A stretch of DNA of 64,000 bases, taken from positions 62,001 through 126,000 of the forward strand of contig NZ_BDBU01000027.1 of the NCBI RefSeq assembly GCF_001613145.1. Direction: 5' to 3'. Under the pieces are notes generated by a model. It saw only the letters and a list, made by a program, of their open reading frames with translations, did not search any database and was not told the origin of the DNA. The DNA comes from Nocardia jejuensis NBRC 103114. GTDB taxonomy: Bacteria > Actinomycetota > Actinomycetes > Mycobacteriales > Mycobacteriaceae. Of this stretch, positions 1-8,163 are shown piece by piece. Made by a program: the position numbers and the translations under genes. Position 1 is the stretch's first letter. The number at the start of each line of letters is the position of its first letter.

Positions 1-448
1 GACCGCGCAGATGGCCGTGGTCAAGCACCACGACCGGGTCGCGGAAGCGTTGTCCGGCAGGCAGTCCGGCACCGTCCTGGTGGACGACATCACCCAGGGT
101 CTGCGCGTCGTGAACGCCTACGCCGCCGAACATCTGGAGATCCAGACCGCCGACGCCTCCGCCGTCGCCGCCCGGGTGCGCAGCGCCGGAGCGGTTTTCG
201 TCGGCGCCTGGTCCCCGGTCAGCCTCGGCGACTACTGCGCGGGCTCCAACCACGTGCTCCCGACCGCCGGATGTGCCCGGCACTCTTCGGGTTTGAGCGT
301 GCAGACCTTCCTGCGCGGCATCCACGTCGTGGAGTACACCGAGGCCGCGCTGAAGGATGTCGCCGGACACGTCGTCGCCCTGGCCAACGCCGAGGATCTG
401 CCCGCACACGGTCAGGCCGTGCAGGTGCGGTTCGGGGAGCTGTCATGA
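1..448 (+). CDS. hisD: Histidinol dehydrogenase, C-terminal part (cut by window edge)
   Basis: HisD oxidises L-histidinol to L-histidine with two NAD+ in the last two steps of histidine synthesis. Only about the last 149 residues are present; the frame is open to the left edge and ends with a TGA at 446-448. Visible family features are the segment VVNAYAAEHLEIQT and the glycine-rich stretch around SLGDYCAGSNHVLPTAG, where AGSNHVLPT is a HisD hallmark, plus a His near the C-terminal FLRGIHVVEYT. The stop overlaps the hisC start (ATGA), so the two are translationally coupled. Confidence 0.95.
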   Translation, partial: TAQMAVVKHHDRVAEALSGRQSGTVLVDDITQGLRVVNAYAAEHLEIQTADASAVAARVRSAGAVFVGAWSPVSLGDYCAGSNHVLPTAGCARHSSGLSVQTFLRGIHVVEYTEAALKDVAGHVVALANAEDLPAHGQAVQVRFGELS

Positions 449-1575
449 GCGCCGCGACCGTGCCCGGCTCCGCCGCCTCGCTGGAGGATCTGCCGCTGCG
501 GGACAACCTGCGCGGCAAGAAGCCTTACGGCGCACCGCAATTGACGGTGCCCGTGCAGCTCAACACCAATGAGAACCCGCACCCGCCGAGCCGGGCGCTG
601 ATCGACGACGTCGCCGAATCCGTGCGCGCCGCCGCCGCCGATCTGCACCGCTACCCGGACCGCGACGCCGTGGGCTTGCGCACGGATCTGGCCGACTACC
701 TGACCCGGCAGACCGGTGTCGCGGTGGACGTGTCGAACGTGTGGGCCGCCAACGGTTCCAACGAGATCCTGCAGCAGCTGCTGCAGGCCTTCGGCGGACC
801 CGGCCGCAGCGCACTGGGTTTCGTGCCCTCGTACTCGATGCACCCGATCATCTCCGAGGGCATCGACACCGAGTGGATCGAAGCCAAGCGCAACGGCGAC
901 TTCTCCCTCGACATCGACTACGCCGTCATGGTGATCGCCGATCGAGGCCCCGACGTGGTCTTCGTGACCAGCCCCAACAACCCGACGGGCCACAGCATTC
1001 CGCTGGACGATCTGGTCCGGATCCTCGATGCCGCCCCCGGCATCGTGGTGGTGGACGAGGCGTACGGCGAATTCTCCAGCGCCCCCAGCGCCATCGAGCT
1101 CATCGATCGGTACCCGGCCAAGCTGGTGGTGACCCGCACCATGAGCAAGGCGTTCGCCTTCGCCGGTGGACGCCTCGGTTACCTCGCGGCGGCACCGGCC
1201 GTCATCGACGCGCTGCTGCTGGTGCGCCTGCCGTACCACCTGTCAGTGGTCACCCAGGCCGCCGCGCGCGCCGCGCTGCGCCATGCCGACGAAACCCTCG
1301 GCAGCGTCGCGGAATTGGCGGCACAGCGCGATCGCGTGATGTCCGCGCTGACCGCGCTGGGTTACGAGGTCATTCCGTCCACGGCCAACTTCGTGCTCTT
1401 CGGCCGCTTCGCCGATGCTCCGCGCACCTGGCAGCGATACCTCGACGACGGCGTCCTGATCCGCGACGTCGGCATCCCCGGATACCTGCGCGCCACCATC
1501 GGTCTGGCCGCCGAGAACGACGAATTCCTGCGTGTCAGTGAGAAATTGGCCGCGACCGAGGTGGTCACCCGATGA
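445..1575 (+). CDS. hisC: Histidinol-phosphate aminotransferase
   Basis: PLP-dependent class I/II aminotransferase that converts imidazole acetol phosphate and glutamate to histidinol phosphate. It has 376 residues from the ATG at 445, which overlaps the hisD stop; the frame is open further upstream but that part lies inside hisD. Motifs: NTNENPHPPS near residue 40, SPNNPTGH near residue 176, the PLP lysine in TMSKAFAFAGGRLGY (Lys235), and a C-terminal LRATIG that carries the carboxylate-binding Arg. Its stop overlaps the hisB start. Confidence 0.96.
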   Translation: MSAATVPGSAASLEDLPLRDNLRGKKPYGAPQLTVPVQLNTNENPHPPSRALIDDVAESVRAAAADLHRYPDRDAVGLRTDLADYLTRQTGVAVDVSNVWAANGSNEILQQLLQAFGGPGRSALGFVPSYSMHPIISEGIDTEWIEAKRNGDFSLDIDYAVMVIADRGPDVVFVTSPNNPTGHSIPLDDLVRILDAAPGIVVVDEAYGEFSSAPSAIELIDRYPAKLVVTRTMSKAFAFAGGRLGYLAAAPAVIDALLLVRLPYHLSVVTQAAARAALRHADETLGSVAELAAQRDRVMSALTALGYEVIPSTANFVLFGRFADAPRTWQRYLDDGVLIRDVGIPGYLRATIGLAAENDEFLRVSEKLAATEVVTR

Positions 1576-2204
1576 GTACGGAAGCGAGCATGAACCGAAT
1601 TGCCCGGGTGGAACGCACCACCCGCGAATCCAGCATCGTGGTCGAACTCAACCTCGACGGCACCGGTAAGACCGACATCTCCACCGGCGTCCCGTTCTAC
1701 GACCACATGCTGACCGCGTTCGGTCAGCACGGCAGCTTCGATCTGACCGTCGCCGCCAAGGGCGACATCGAGATCGAGGCGCACCACACCGTCGAGGACA
1801 CCGCCATCGTGCTGGGTCAGGCGCTGGCGCAGGCGCTCGGTGACAAGAAGGGCATCCGCCGCTTCGGCGACTCGTTCATTCCGATGGACGAGACCCTCGC
1901 CCAGGCCATCGTGGACGTCTCCGGGCGTCCCTACTGCGTGCACACCGGCGAGCCGGAACACCTGCTGCACACCGTGATTCCGAGCGCGGGCCCCGGCGCG
2001 TCCTACTCGACGGTCCTGAACCGCCACGTGTTCGAGTCGATCGCGTCCAACGCGCGCATCGCCCTGCACGTGCGGGTGCTGTACGGCCGCGACCAGCATC
2101 ACATCACCGAAGCCGAATTCAAGGCTGTCGCACGGGCTTTGCGTGCCGCCGTCGAACTCGACCCGCGCGTGAGCGGCGTCCCCTCCACCAAGGGAACCCT
2201 ATGA
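1572..2204 (+). CDS. hisB: Imidazoleglycerol-phosphate dehydratase
   Basis: Mn-dependent dehydratase that converts imidazoleglycerol phosphate to imidazole acetol phosphate. Monofunctional form of 210 residues without the phosphatase domain found in E. coli HisB, as usual in actinobacteria. Metal-binding histidines are seen in FYDHMLTAFGQHG (His45), EAHHTVED (His71-His72) and DQHHITEAEFK near the C-terminus. The ATG at 1572 overlaps the hisC stop; a second ATG at 1590 (MNRIARVERTT) is an alternative start that fits many homologues. The stop overlaps the hisH start. Confidence 0.96.
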   Translation: MSTEASMNRIARVERTTRESSIVVELNLDGTGKTDISTGVPFYDHMLTAFGQHGSFDLTVAAKGDIEIEAHHTVEDTAIVLGQALAQALGDKKGIRRFGDSFIPMDETLAQAIVDVSGRPYCVHTGEPEHLLHTVIPSAGPGASYSTVLNRHVFESIASNARIALHVRVLYGRDQHHITEAEFKAVARALRAAVELDPRVSGVPSTKGTL

Positions 2205-2842
2205 CCGTCAAGAAGCTGGTCCTGCTCGACTACGGTTCGGGCAATCTGCACTCCGCCGAGCGCGCCCTGGTGCGCGCCGGCGCGGAGGTCACCGTCACCG
2301 CCGACGCCGAAACCGCCTTGAACGCGGACGGTCTCGTGGTGCCGGGCGTCGGCGCGTACGCCGCCTGCATGGCCGGACTGCTGGGTGTGCGCGGCGACCG
2401 GATCATCGGCAAGCGCCTCGCGGGCGGCCGTCCCATCCTCGGCATCTGTGTGGGCATGCAGATCCTCTTCGAGCGCGGCGTCGAATTCGGCATCGAGACC
2501 GAGGGCTGCGGCGAATGGCCCGGCACCGTCGAGCGTCTCGACGCCCCGGTTCTGCCGCACATGGGCTGGAACACCGTCAAGGCTCCCGAGGACTCCACCC
2601 TCTTCGCCGGTATGGACGCGGACACCCGCTTCTACTTCGTGCACTCCTACGCCGCCCAGACCTGGACCTGGAACGACCCCACCTCCAGTCACATCGCCCC
2701 CGCGAAGCTCACCTGGGCCGAACACGGCGTCCCGTTCCTGGCCGCGGTGGAGAACGGCCCGCTCAGCGCCACCCAGTTCCACCCGGAGAAGTCCGGGGAC
2801 GCCGGCGCCCACCTCCTGCGCAACTGGGTCCAGTCCCTCTAG
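2201..2842 (+). CDS. hisH: Imidazole glycerol phosphate synthase, glutaminase subunit
   Basis: Class I glutamine amidotransferase subunit that supplies ammonia to HisF. 213 residues. The triad is visible: nucleophile Cys83 in GICVGMQILFE, and His194 and Glu196 in TQFHPEKSG. It begins with an ATG overlapping the hisB stop and ends just before a strong hairpin at 2862-2894, so the hisDCBH block terminates here and hisA has its own promoter farther on. The partner hisF lies at 6252. Confidence 0.96.
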   Translation: MTVKKLVLLDYGSGNLHSAERALVRAGAEVTVTADAETALNADGLVVPGVGAYAACMAGLLGVRGDRIIGKRLAGGRPILGICVGMQILFERGVEFGIETEGCGEWPGTVERLDAPVLPHMGWNTVKAPEDSTLFAGMDADTRFYFVHSYAAQTWTWNDPTSSHIAPAKLTWAEHGVPFLAAVENGPLSATQFHPEKSGDAGAHLLRNWVQSL

Positions 2843-2861
2843 TTCCCACGCGAACTCGTTC

Positions 2862-2894
2862 CGCGAAACCCCCGTCGACCGCGGGGGTTTCGCG
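2862..2894 (+). terminator. Hairpin terminator after hisH
   Basis: Perfect 13-bp inverted repeat (arms 2862-2874 and 2882-2894, core AAACCCCC/GGGGGTTT) with a 7-base loop. It sits between hisH and the convergent gene ending at 2937 and could serve both directions. There is no long T-run, as is common in high-GC actinobacteria. Confidence 0.75.
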
Positions 2895-2936
2895 CATGTG
2901 CACAGTCCCCCCGCGATCATCGAGCGGACGACTGTG

Positions 2937-3389
2937 TCACGAGGACGGGTCAGCGCGGCTGATCAGCCAGCGGCCGTTCACGTTGTCGAGTTCGTCCACG
3001 GTGCTGACGTGGTCTGAGCGGGGGCCGGATTTGGTGTTGGCGATGGTGTCGAATTCGAGCGCGACTCTGGCGTGCTCGGAGTCACCCGAGATCAGGGTGC
3101 ACTGGACGTTGCCGGCCTCCGAATGTGCCTGCGCGGCGACCAGCGCCGCTCGCAGGGCCGATTGATTGTCCTGGAACATCTGCCGGAATTCGCCGGTCGT
3201 GCGGTCGAGAATGCCGGCCAGATGGGTATCGATGTCGCGGTAGTCGTAAGTCGCGATGGCGGTGGCGAAGTCGCAGCCCGCCACGCGGGCTTCCTCGGGA
3301 GTGGACGCGTGCGCCGAAGTCGCGATCACTCCGATCCACGCCTGCGCCGACACGAACAGTGCGGCAGTGAAGACAGCTCGGGTACGGAT
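2937..3389 (-). CDS. Secreted Mce-associated-like protein, paralogue 1 (possible AUC start)
   Basis: About 150-residue exported protein with an N-terminal signal peptide (IRTRAVFTAALF, then a hydrophobic run ending ATSAHAS). The mature part resembles the C-terminal domain of Mce-associated membrane proteins: a helical segment with TTGEFRQMF, then a strand-rich part ending NGRWLISRAD. No ATG, GTG or TTG lies at a normal distance from the ribosome site GGAGG at 3394-3398 (read on the minus strand). The codon four bases after it is ATC at 3389-3387, and the same layout recurs in the paralogue at 3980-4438. A TTG at 3416 is the alternative start and would add nine residues before the signal peptide. 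Function unknown. Confidence 0.7.
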   Translation of the reverse strand: MRTRAVFTAALFVSAQAWIGVIATSAHASTPEEARVAGCDFATAIATYDYRDIDTHLAGILDRTTGEFRQMFQDNQSALRAALVAAQAHSEAGNVQCTLISGDSEHARVALEFDTIANTKSGPRSDHVSTVDELDNVNGRWLISRADPSS

Positions 3390-3455
3390 GGTTCCTCCAG
3401 GGTGTGCGGTGATCAAACTGTGGGTCGGGCCAACAATTATTGCTACTGTCCCGAT

Positions 3456-3908
3456 ATGGAGATCGCTCACGACGGGGCGTCCGGGAGATTGCGGGCGTTG
3501 CCCACCCGGTTGGTGAATCAGGTGGCGATCCTCGCCAATCGGTTGACGGATCGGGCGCTGGAATCGACCGGGTCGCGGCCGTATCACTACGCGCTGCTGG
3601 TCACGCTCGATGAATTCGGGCCGGCGAGTCAGGCCGAGCTGGGACGACGCACCACTATCGATCGCAGCGATATCGTGGCCACCGTCAACGACCTCGCGGC
3701 GCGCGAGTTCGTGCACCGCGCCTCGGATCCGGACGACCGTCGCCGCAATATCGTCACCCTCACCCCGGCGGGTGTCGAGCACCTGCGAGACCTCGATGCG
3801 CGACTCGCCGTGGCGCAGAACGAATTGCTGCCCGGCTTCAGCGCCGCCGAACGCGCCAACTTCGTCCTGATTCTCACCCGGATTCTGGAACTGCACGCCG
3901 ACGGCTGA
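3456..3908 (+). CDS. MarR-family transcriptional regulator
   Basis: 150-residue winged-helix regulator of the MarR/SlyA type. The DNA-binding part is seen in ASQAELGRRTTIDRSDIVATV followed by the wing with DPDDRRRNIVTLTPAG. A -10 box TACTGT at 3444-3449 lies exactly six bases before the ATG, so the mRNA is probably leaderless. It is divergent from the secreted protein starting near 3389; their promoters share 3390-3455, so this regulator may control that gene and itself. Ligand unknown. Confidence 0.88.
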   Translation: MEIAHDGASGRLRALPTRLVNQVAILANRLTDRALESTGSRPYHYALLVTLDEFGPASQAELGRRTTIDRSDIVATVNDLAAREFVHRASDPDDRRRNIVTLTPAGVEHLRDLDARLAVAQNELLPGFSAAERANFVLILTRILELHADG

Positions 3909-3918
3909 CTCCGAGGCA

Positions 3919-3952
3919 CGCGGAAATCGATTCCGTGGCAACGATTTCCGCG
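3919..3952. terminator. Bidirectional hairpin between marR and secreted paralogue 2
   Basis: 11-bp perfect inverted repeat (CGCGGAAATCG at 3919-3929 and CGATTTCCGCG at 3942-3952) with a 12-base loop. It lies between two convergent genes and suits termination in both directions. Confidence 0.65.
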
Positions 3953-3979
3953 CTGGGAGTCAGGCGTCCCGAACCCGGA

Positions 3980-4438
3980 TCAGCTGTCCACGTCGGCGCT
4001 GGAGACCAGCCACTGCCCGTCGACGTTCTCGGCGACCACCGTCATCCCGTAGGAACTCGTACGGGGTTGATCGGACTCGACATTGCGCGTGACCTGCGTC
4101 AGGTTCACATGAACGGTCGCCGTGCGCTCGTCACCCGAGGTGATCGTGCAGTCGATCGCCGAGACCTGCGCCTCCGCGCGGCTCTGGGTGAGCAGCGCGC
4201 GAATGGACTCCCGGCGACTTTCGAAGTTGTCGTGCAGGTTTCCGGTGGTCAGCCCGAGCAGGCGCTCGATCGAGGCATCGAAGGTCGAATAGCTCATGCC
4301 GCCGATTTCCGCCGCGGCCGCGCAGGCGGCTACCCGTGCGGCGTCAGGGGCGGCTGCGGAGGCGGCGGGCATCGCGCCACACACGGTGGCCGCCGCCGAA
4401 AGCAGAAGGGTCGTTGCGAGCGTGCGTCGAGTAGAGAT
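3980..4438 (-). CDS. Secreted Mce-associated-like protein, paralogue 2 (possible AUC start)
   Basis: About 152-residue exported protein homologous to the product of 2937-3389: the same order of signal peptide, Ala-rich helix starting AAPDAARVAAC, a TTGNLHDNF segment, a Cys in AIDCTITSGDE, and the ending VDGQWLVSSADVDS. The signal peptide begins ISTRRTLATTLLL. The ribosome site GGGGGA stands just before ATC-ATC, with no ATG, GTG or TTG nearby; the nearest GTG in frame lies upstream of a plausible -10 box TATCTT around 4481-4486. This again points to AUC as initiator (codon 4438-4436). Function unknown; probably an envelope protein. Confidence 0.7.
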   Translation of the reverse strand: MSTRRTLATTLLLSAAATVCGAMPAASAAAPDAARVAACAAAAEIGGMSYSTFDASIERLLGLTTGNLHDNFESRRESIRALLTQSRAEAQVSAIDCTITSGDERTATVHVNLTQVTRNVESDQPRTSSYGMTVVAENVDGQWLVSSADVDS

Positions 4439-4690
4439 GATTCCCCCAGGGTGGTGAATGATTCTGTGCCGGAAGGCGATACGAAAGATACCGGTACCCA
4501 CCGACATCCGCGATATCGTGCCCCGTCCGAGGGTCGGCGCGGCCACGAGGCGCGGGTGGCGCGCCCGATGTCGACGACCCCGGCCGCTGTTCGCGCGCGC
4601 GGAGGCCTACCGGCACGCGGCCACCGAGTCGCGCCGCCGAGAACCGGCGCAAAACCCCAGGCCGACGCTGGACCCGCTCTCAGCAACCAC

Positions 4691-4703
4691 TAAGCTGCTC
4701 CCG
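4691..4703 (+). promoter_or_regulatory. Leaderless promoter of hisA (-10 box TAAGCT)
   Basis: TAAGCT at 4691-4696 is followed by exactly six bases and then the GTG start at 4703, so transcription should begin at the first base of the start codon. No ribosome site precedes the GTG. A weak -35 (CTGGAC) lies at 4668-4673. Confidence 0.55.
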
Positions 4704-5434
4704 TGAGTCTTGTGCTGCTACCTGCCGTCGATGTCGCCAATGGTGAGGCCGTGCGCCTGGTTCAGGGGGAGGCGGGGAGCGAGACCAGCTATGGTTCGCC
4801 GCGCGATGCCGCCCTGGCTTGGCAGAACGACGGAGCCGAATGGGTGCATCTGGTCGATCTGGATGCCGCGTTCGGCAAGGGCAGCAACCGTGAGTTGCTG
4901 GCACAGGTCATCGGCGAGCTCGATGTGAAGGTGGAGTTGTCCGGCGGTATCCGCGACGACCAGTCGTTGAAGGCCGCCCTGGCCACCGGCTGCGCGCGGG
5001 TGAATCTCGGCACCGCCGCCATCGAGGATCCGCAGTGGTGCGCCCGCGCCATCGGCGAGTACGGCGACAAGATCGCCGTCGGCCTGGACGTGAAGCTCAT
5101 CGACGGCGAGTACCGGCTGCGCGGGCGCGGCTGGGTCACCGACGGCGGCGACCTGTGGGAGGTGCTCGAGCGCCTCGAGCGTGACGGCTGCTCGCGCTAC
5201 GTGGTCACCGACGTGAGCAAGGACGGCACCCTGACCGGCCCGAACCTGGAGCTGCTGAGCCAGGTCGCCAATGCCACCGACTCCCCGGTGATCGCCTCGG
5301 GCGGCATCTCCGCCCTGGAGGACCTGCGCGCCATCGCGACCCTGGTCGAGGAGGGCGTCGAGGGTTCGATCATCGGCAAGGCCCTGTACGCGGGCCGATT
5401 CACCCTGCCCGAAGCTCTCGCGGCGGTGCGCTAG
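4703..5434 (+). CDS. priA: Phosphoribosyl isomerase A (HisA, probably with TrpF activity)
   Basis: 243-residue TIM-barrel isomerase acting on ProFAR in histidine synthesis. Catalytic acids are Asp10 in PAVDVANGEAV and Asp170 in VVTDVSKDGTL; phosphate-binding loops SGGI occur in both halves (LSGGIRDD and ASGGISALED). In actinobacteria lacking trpF this enzyme (PriA) also isomerises phosphoribosylanthranilate. The trp cluster downstream (trpE, trpC, trpB, trpA) has no trpF, which supports the dual role. Starts with GTG, apparently leaderless. Confidence 0.94.
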   Translation: MSLVLLPAVDVANGEAVRLVQGEAGSETSYGSPRDAALAWQNDGAEWVHLVDLDAAFGKGSNRELLAQVIGELDVKVELSGGIRDDQSLKAALATGCARVNLGTAAIEDPQWCARAIGEYGDKIAVGLDVKLIDGEYRLRGRGWVTDGGDLWEVLERLERDGCSRYVVTDVSKDGTLTGPNLELLSQVANATDSPVIASGGISALEDLRAIATLVEEGVEGSIIGKALYAGRFTLPEALAAVR

Positions 5435-5437
5435 CCC

Positions 5438-6247
5438 GTGACCGACCTCGCCGAGCTGCTCAGCATTGCCCGAGACGCGCTCGACGGCGCCGCATCGCGG
5501 TTCGTGGAGGGTGTGGGCGCGCCCAGCGCGGTGCAGAAGGGCCGCAACGATTTCGCCACCGAGGTGGATCTCGAGCTCGAGCGAACTCTGTCGCGAGAAC
5601 TGCTGGAGCGCACCGGAATTCCGGTGCACGGCGAGGAATTCGGTGGACCGGAACTGACCTCGGGCACCGCCTGGGTGCTCGATCCGATCGACGGCACGTT
5701 CAACTACTCGGCCGGGCATCCCCTTTCCGGCATGCTGCTGGCGCTGGTGCGCGAGGGCACACCGGTGCTCGGCCTGACCTGGTTGCCCGGATTGGGGCAG
5801 CGCTACGCCGCCACCGTCGAGGGCCCGGTCCACCTGAACGGCCAGCCGCTGCCCCGTCTGGAACCGAGCAAGCTGTCCGCGGCCATGATCGGTTTCGGAA
5901 CCTTCAATATCGATGGCGAGGGCCGTATTCCGGGCATCTTCCGGTTCAATCTGATGGGTGCGCTGAGCCGCCTGTCCGGCCGCATGCGCATGCACGGCTC
6001 CACCGGAATCGACTTGGCATACACCGCATCCGGCGTGTTGGGTGGAGCCGTGGTGTTCGGCCACCATCCCTGGGACAACGCCGCGGGGGTCGCACTGGTA
6101 CGCGCCGCGGGTGGCGTGGTCACCGATCTGCGCGGCCGGCCCTGGACCATCGAATCGGGTTCGGTGCTGGCGGCCGCGCCGGGGGTGCACGAGGAATTAC
6201 TGGACATGATCAACGACACCGTCGACAACATGTCCGAGGAGAGGTAG
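5438..6247 (+). CDS. impA: Inositol monophosphatase family phosphatase
   Basis: 269-residue Mg-dependent phosphatase of the IMPase/FIG superfamily. The metal sites are complete: HGEEFGG near residue 68, DPIDGT (Asp82, Asp85) and WDNAAG (Trp212-Asp213). It lies between hisA and hisF, the position of impA in Mycobacterium and Corynebacterium. It may act on inositol phosphate for PI and mycothiol synthesis or as histidinol-phosphate phosphatase, the otherwise missing step in this cluster; the sequence alone does not decide. GTG start three bases after hisA; hisF follows four bases after the stop. Confidence 0.9.
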   Translation: MTDLAELLSIARDALDGAASRFVEGVGAPSAVQKGRNDFATEVDLELERTLSRELLERTGIPVHGEEFGGPELTSGTAWVLDPIDGTFNYSAGHPLSGMLLALVREGTPVLGLTWLPGLGQRYAATVEGPVHLNGQPLPRLEPSKLSAAMIGFGTFNIDGEGRIPGIFRFNLMGALSRLSGRMRMHGSTGIDLAYTASGVLGGAVVFGHHPWDNAAGVALVRAAGGVVTDLRGRPWTIESGSVLAAAPGVHEELLDMINDTVDNMSEER

Positions 6248-6251
6248 AGCA

Positions 6252-7025
6252 ATGACGTTGGCAGTGCGCGTGATTCCGTGCCTGGACGTGGACGCCGGCC
6301 GCGTGGTCAAGGGCGTCAACTTCGAAAACCTCAGGGACGCGGGCGATCCGGTCGAACTGGCCGCCGCCTATGACGCCCAGGGCGCGGACGAGCTGACCTT
6401 CCTGGACGTGACCGCCTCCACCGGCGACCGCGGCACCATGATCGACGTGGTGACCCGCACCGCCGAGCAGATCTTCATCCCGCTCACCGTCGGCGGCGGC
6501 GTGCGCACCGTCGAGGACGTGGACCGTCTGCTGCGCGCGGGCGCGGACAAGGTCTCGGTCAACACCGCCGCCATCGCGCGCCCCGAGGTGCTGCGCGAAA
6601 TGTCCGAGCGCTTCGGCTCGCAGTGCATCGTGCTGTCCGTCGATGCCCGCACGGTGCCCGAGGGTTCGCAGCCCACCCCGTCCGGCTGGGAGGTCACCAC
6701 CCACGGCGGCAAGCGCGGCACCGGCATCGACGCGGTCGAATGGGCAACACGCGGAGCCGAACTCGGTGTCGGGGAGATCCTGCTCAACTCGATGGACGCC
6801 GACGGCACCAAGGCCGGCTTCGACCTGACCATGATCCGCGCCGTGCGCGCGGCCGTCTCGGTCCCGGTCATCGCCTCCGGTGGCGCGGGCAAGGTCGAGG
6901 ACTTCGCCCCCGCTGTTCAGTCCGGCGCGGACGCGGTGCTGGCCGCGAGCGTCTTCCACTTCGGTGACCTGACCATCGGCCAGGTCAAGGACGCGATGCG
7001 CGTCGAGGGCATCGTCGTGCGCTGA
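6252..7025 (+). CDS. hisF: Imidazole glycerol phosphate synthase, cyclase subunit
   Basis: 257-residue TIM-barrel subunit that joins ammonia from HisH to PRFAR, giving imidazoleglycerol phosphate and AICAR. Catalytic acids are Asp12 in IPCLDVDAGRVVKG and Asp131 in VLSVDART. Phosphate loops VGGGVRTVED and ASGGAGKVEDF are present. The ribosome site GAGGAGAGG sits just before the ATG. Same operon as hisA and impA. Confidence 0.96.
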   Translation: MTLAVRVIPCLDVDAGRVVKGVNFENLRDAGDPVELAAAYDAQGADELTFLDVTASTGDRGTMIDVVTRTAEQIFIPLTVGGGVRTVEDVDRLLRAGADKVSVNTAAIARPEVLREMSERFGSQCIVLSVDARTVPEGSQPTPSGWEVTTHGGKRGTGIDAVEWATRGAELGVGEILLNSMDADGTKAGFDLTMIRAVRAAVSVPVIASGGAGKVEDFAPAVQSGADAVLAASVFHFGDLTIGQVKDAMRVEGIVVR

Positions 7026-7059
7026 CGATCGTGGAACCCGCGCCCTGTATAACAGTGGA

Positions 7060-7428
7060 ATGAGCCTCGACCCCGCGATCGCCGCCCGCCTCAAGCGCAA
7101 CGAGGACGGTCTGTTCGCCGCCGTCGCGCAGGAGCGCGGCACCGGCGATGTGCTCATGATGGCGTGGATGGACGACGAAGCTCTCGCGCGCACGCTGGAG
7201 ACCCGCAAGGGCACCTACTACTCGCGCTCGCGTCAGCAGTACTGGGTCAAGGGCGAGACCTCCGGCCACACCCAGTACGTGCACGAGGTCCGGCTGGACT
7301 GCGACGGCGACACCGTGCTGCTCGTCGTCGATCAGGAGGGCGCGGCGTGCCACACCGGTACGCACACCTGCTTCGACACCGACGTTTTGCTGGCGAAGGG
7401 CGACGCTCTGCTGACCGACGAGGCCTGA
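7060..7428 (+). CDS. hisI: Phosphoribosyl-AMP cyclohydrolase
   Basis: 122-residue monofunctional cyclohydrolase (no HisE domain) that opens the adenine ring of PR-AMP. Zinc ligands are Cys97 and Cys104 in AACHTGTHTCF; metal-binding aspartates lie in LDCDGDTV. The signature MAWMDDEAL and the segment SRSRQQYWVKGETSGH are typical. A TATAAC box at 7048-7053 lies six bases before the ATG, so it may have its own leaderless promoter besides read-through from hisF. Confidence 0.95.
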   Translation: MSLDPAIAARLKRNEDGLFAAVAQERGTGDVLMMAWMDDEALARTLETRKGTYYSRSRQQYWVKGETSGHTQYVHEVRLDCDGDTVLLVVDQEGAACHTGTHTCFDTDVLLAKGDALLTDEA

Positions 7429-7455
7429 GCCGCCGCCGCTGGAATCCCTTCCGCG

Positions 7456-7974
7456 CTAACGGTTTTCGTGGTCCTCGAGCCCGAAGTTCGTGACCGGCCG
7501 CGTGGACCGACCGAGCCCGCGGGTCAGCCCCCTGTCCAATTGCGCGACCATCGCCTCGCCGAGCTCCCGCAGCTGCCGCGTCTGCTCGTCGTCGAGACCG
7601 TCGAAGACCAGCCCGCGCACGCATTCGACATAGCCCGGGGCGGCCTCGGTGACCTTGCGGAATCCGGCGTCGGTGAGGACGGCCTGCGCGCCACGCCGTC
7701 CGGAGATCGAGACACGCTCGGCCCAGCCCAGTCGTTCGAGCTTGGACACCACATGCGACAGCCGTGATAGCGATGCGTTTGCCTTTTGCGCCAGCTCGTT
7801 CAGTTGCAGGCGATGGCCTGGTTCTTCGGAGAGCAGAGTCATCACGAAGTATTCGAAATGGGTAATCCCCGACTCACGTTGGAGCTGGGTATCCAGGGCG
7901 GCCGGGAGGCGGGTCATCAGCCCCACGAGGGTCCGCCAGGCGCCCTGTTCCATGGGATTCAACGACTTCGTCAC
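7456..7974 (-). CDS. MarR-family transcriptional regulator
   Basis: 172-residue winged-helix regulator. The recognition region reads LQLNELAQKANASLSRLSHVV and the wing GRRGAQAVLTDAG. The GTG at 7974 is chosen because GAGAGG lies about nine bases upstream; the frame is open to 8067, with an ATG at 8007 as alternative. It converges with hisI, 27 bases apart. Target and ligand unknown; the family often answers to phenolic compounds or oxidants. Confidence 0.85.
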   Translation of the reverse strand: MTKSLNPMEQGAWRTLVGLMTRLPAALDTQLQRESGITHFEYFVMTLLSEEPGHRLQLNELAQKANASLSRLSHVVSKLERLGWAERVSISGRRGAQAVLTDAGFRKVTEAAPGYVECVRGLVFDGLDDEQTRQLRELGEAMVAQLDRGLTRGLGRSTRPVTNFGLEDHENR

Positions 7975-8163
7975 CGTGCCAGCCCTCTCGTAGCAGCCAA
8001 GTGACATGTTGCTCTGAAGGGGAGTGCGACGCGCCGGCCAATCGGACGGCCGACGGAGCAACAACACCGAGTCACTTGCACGTCAAAGTTTGCCACGATT
8101 TCGCTCGACGTGCACGAGGTTGCTGTTTGACGTGACATCCATCACGCGTGTCGAGGTGATAAT

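Noticed and set aside
412..1239. Long open frames on the minus strand over the his genes, for example 412-1239 and 1362-2102
   Set aside because: They mirror hisC and hisB codons in GC-rich DNA, have no ribosome site and give His/Arg/Gly-rich low-quality proteins.
4718..6190. 490-codon minus-strand frame over hisA-impA
   Set aside because: Antisense shadow of two well-identified genes; no start signal.
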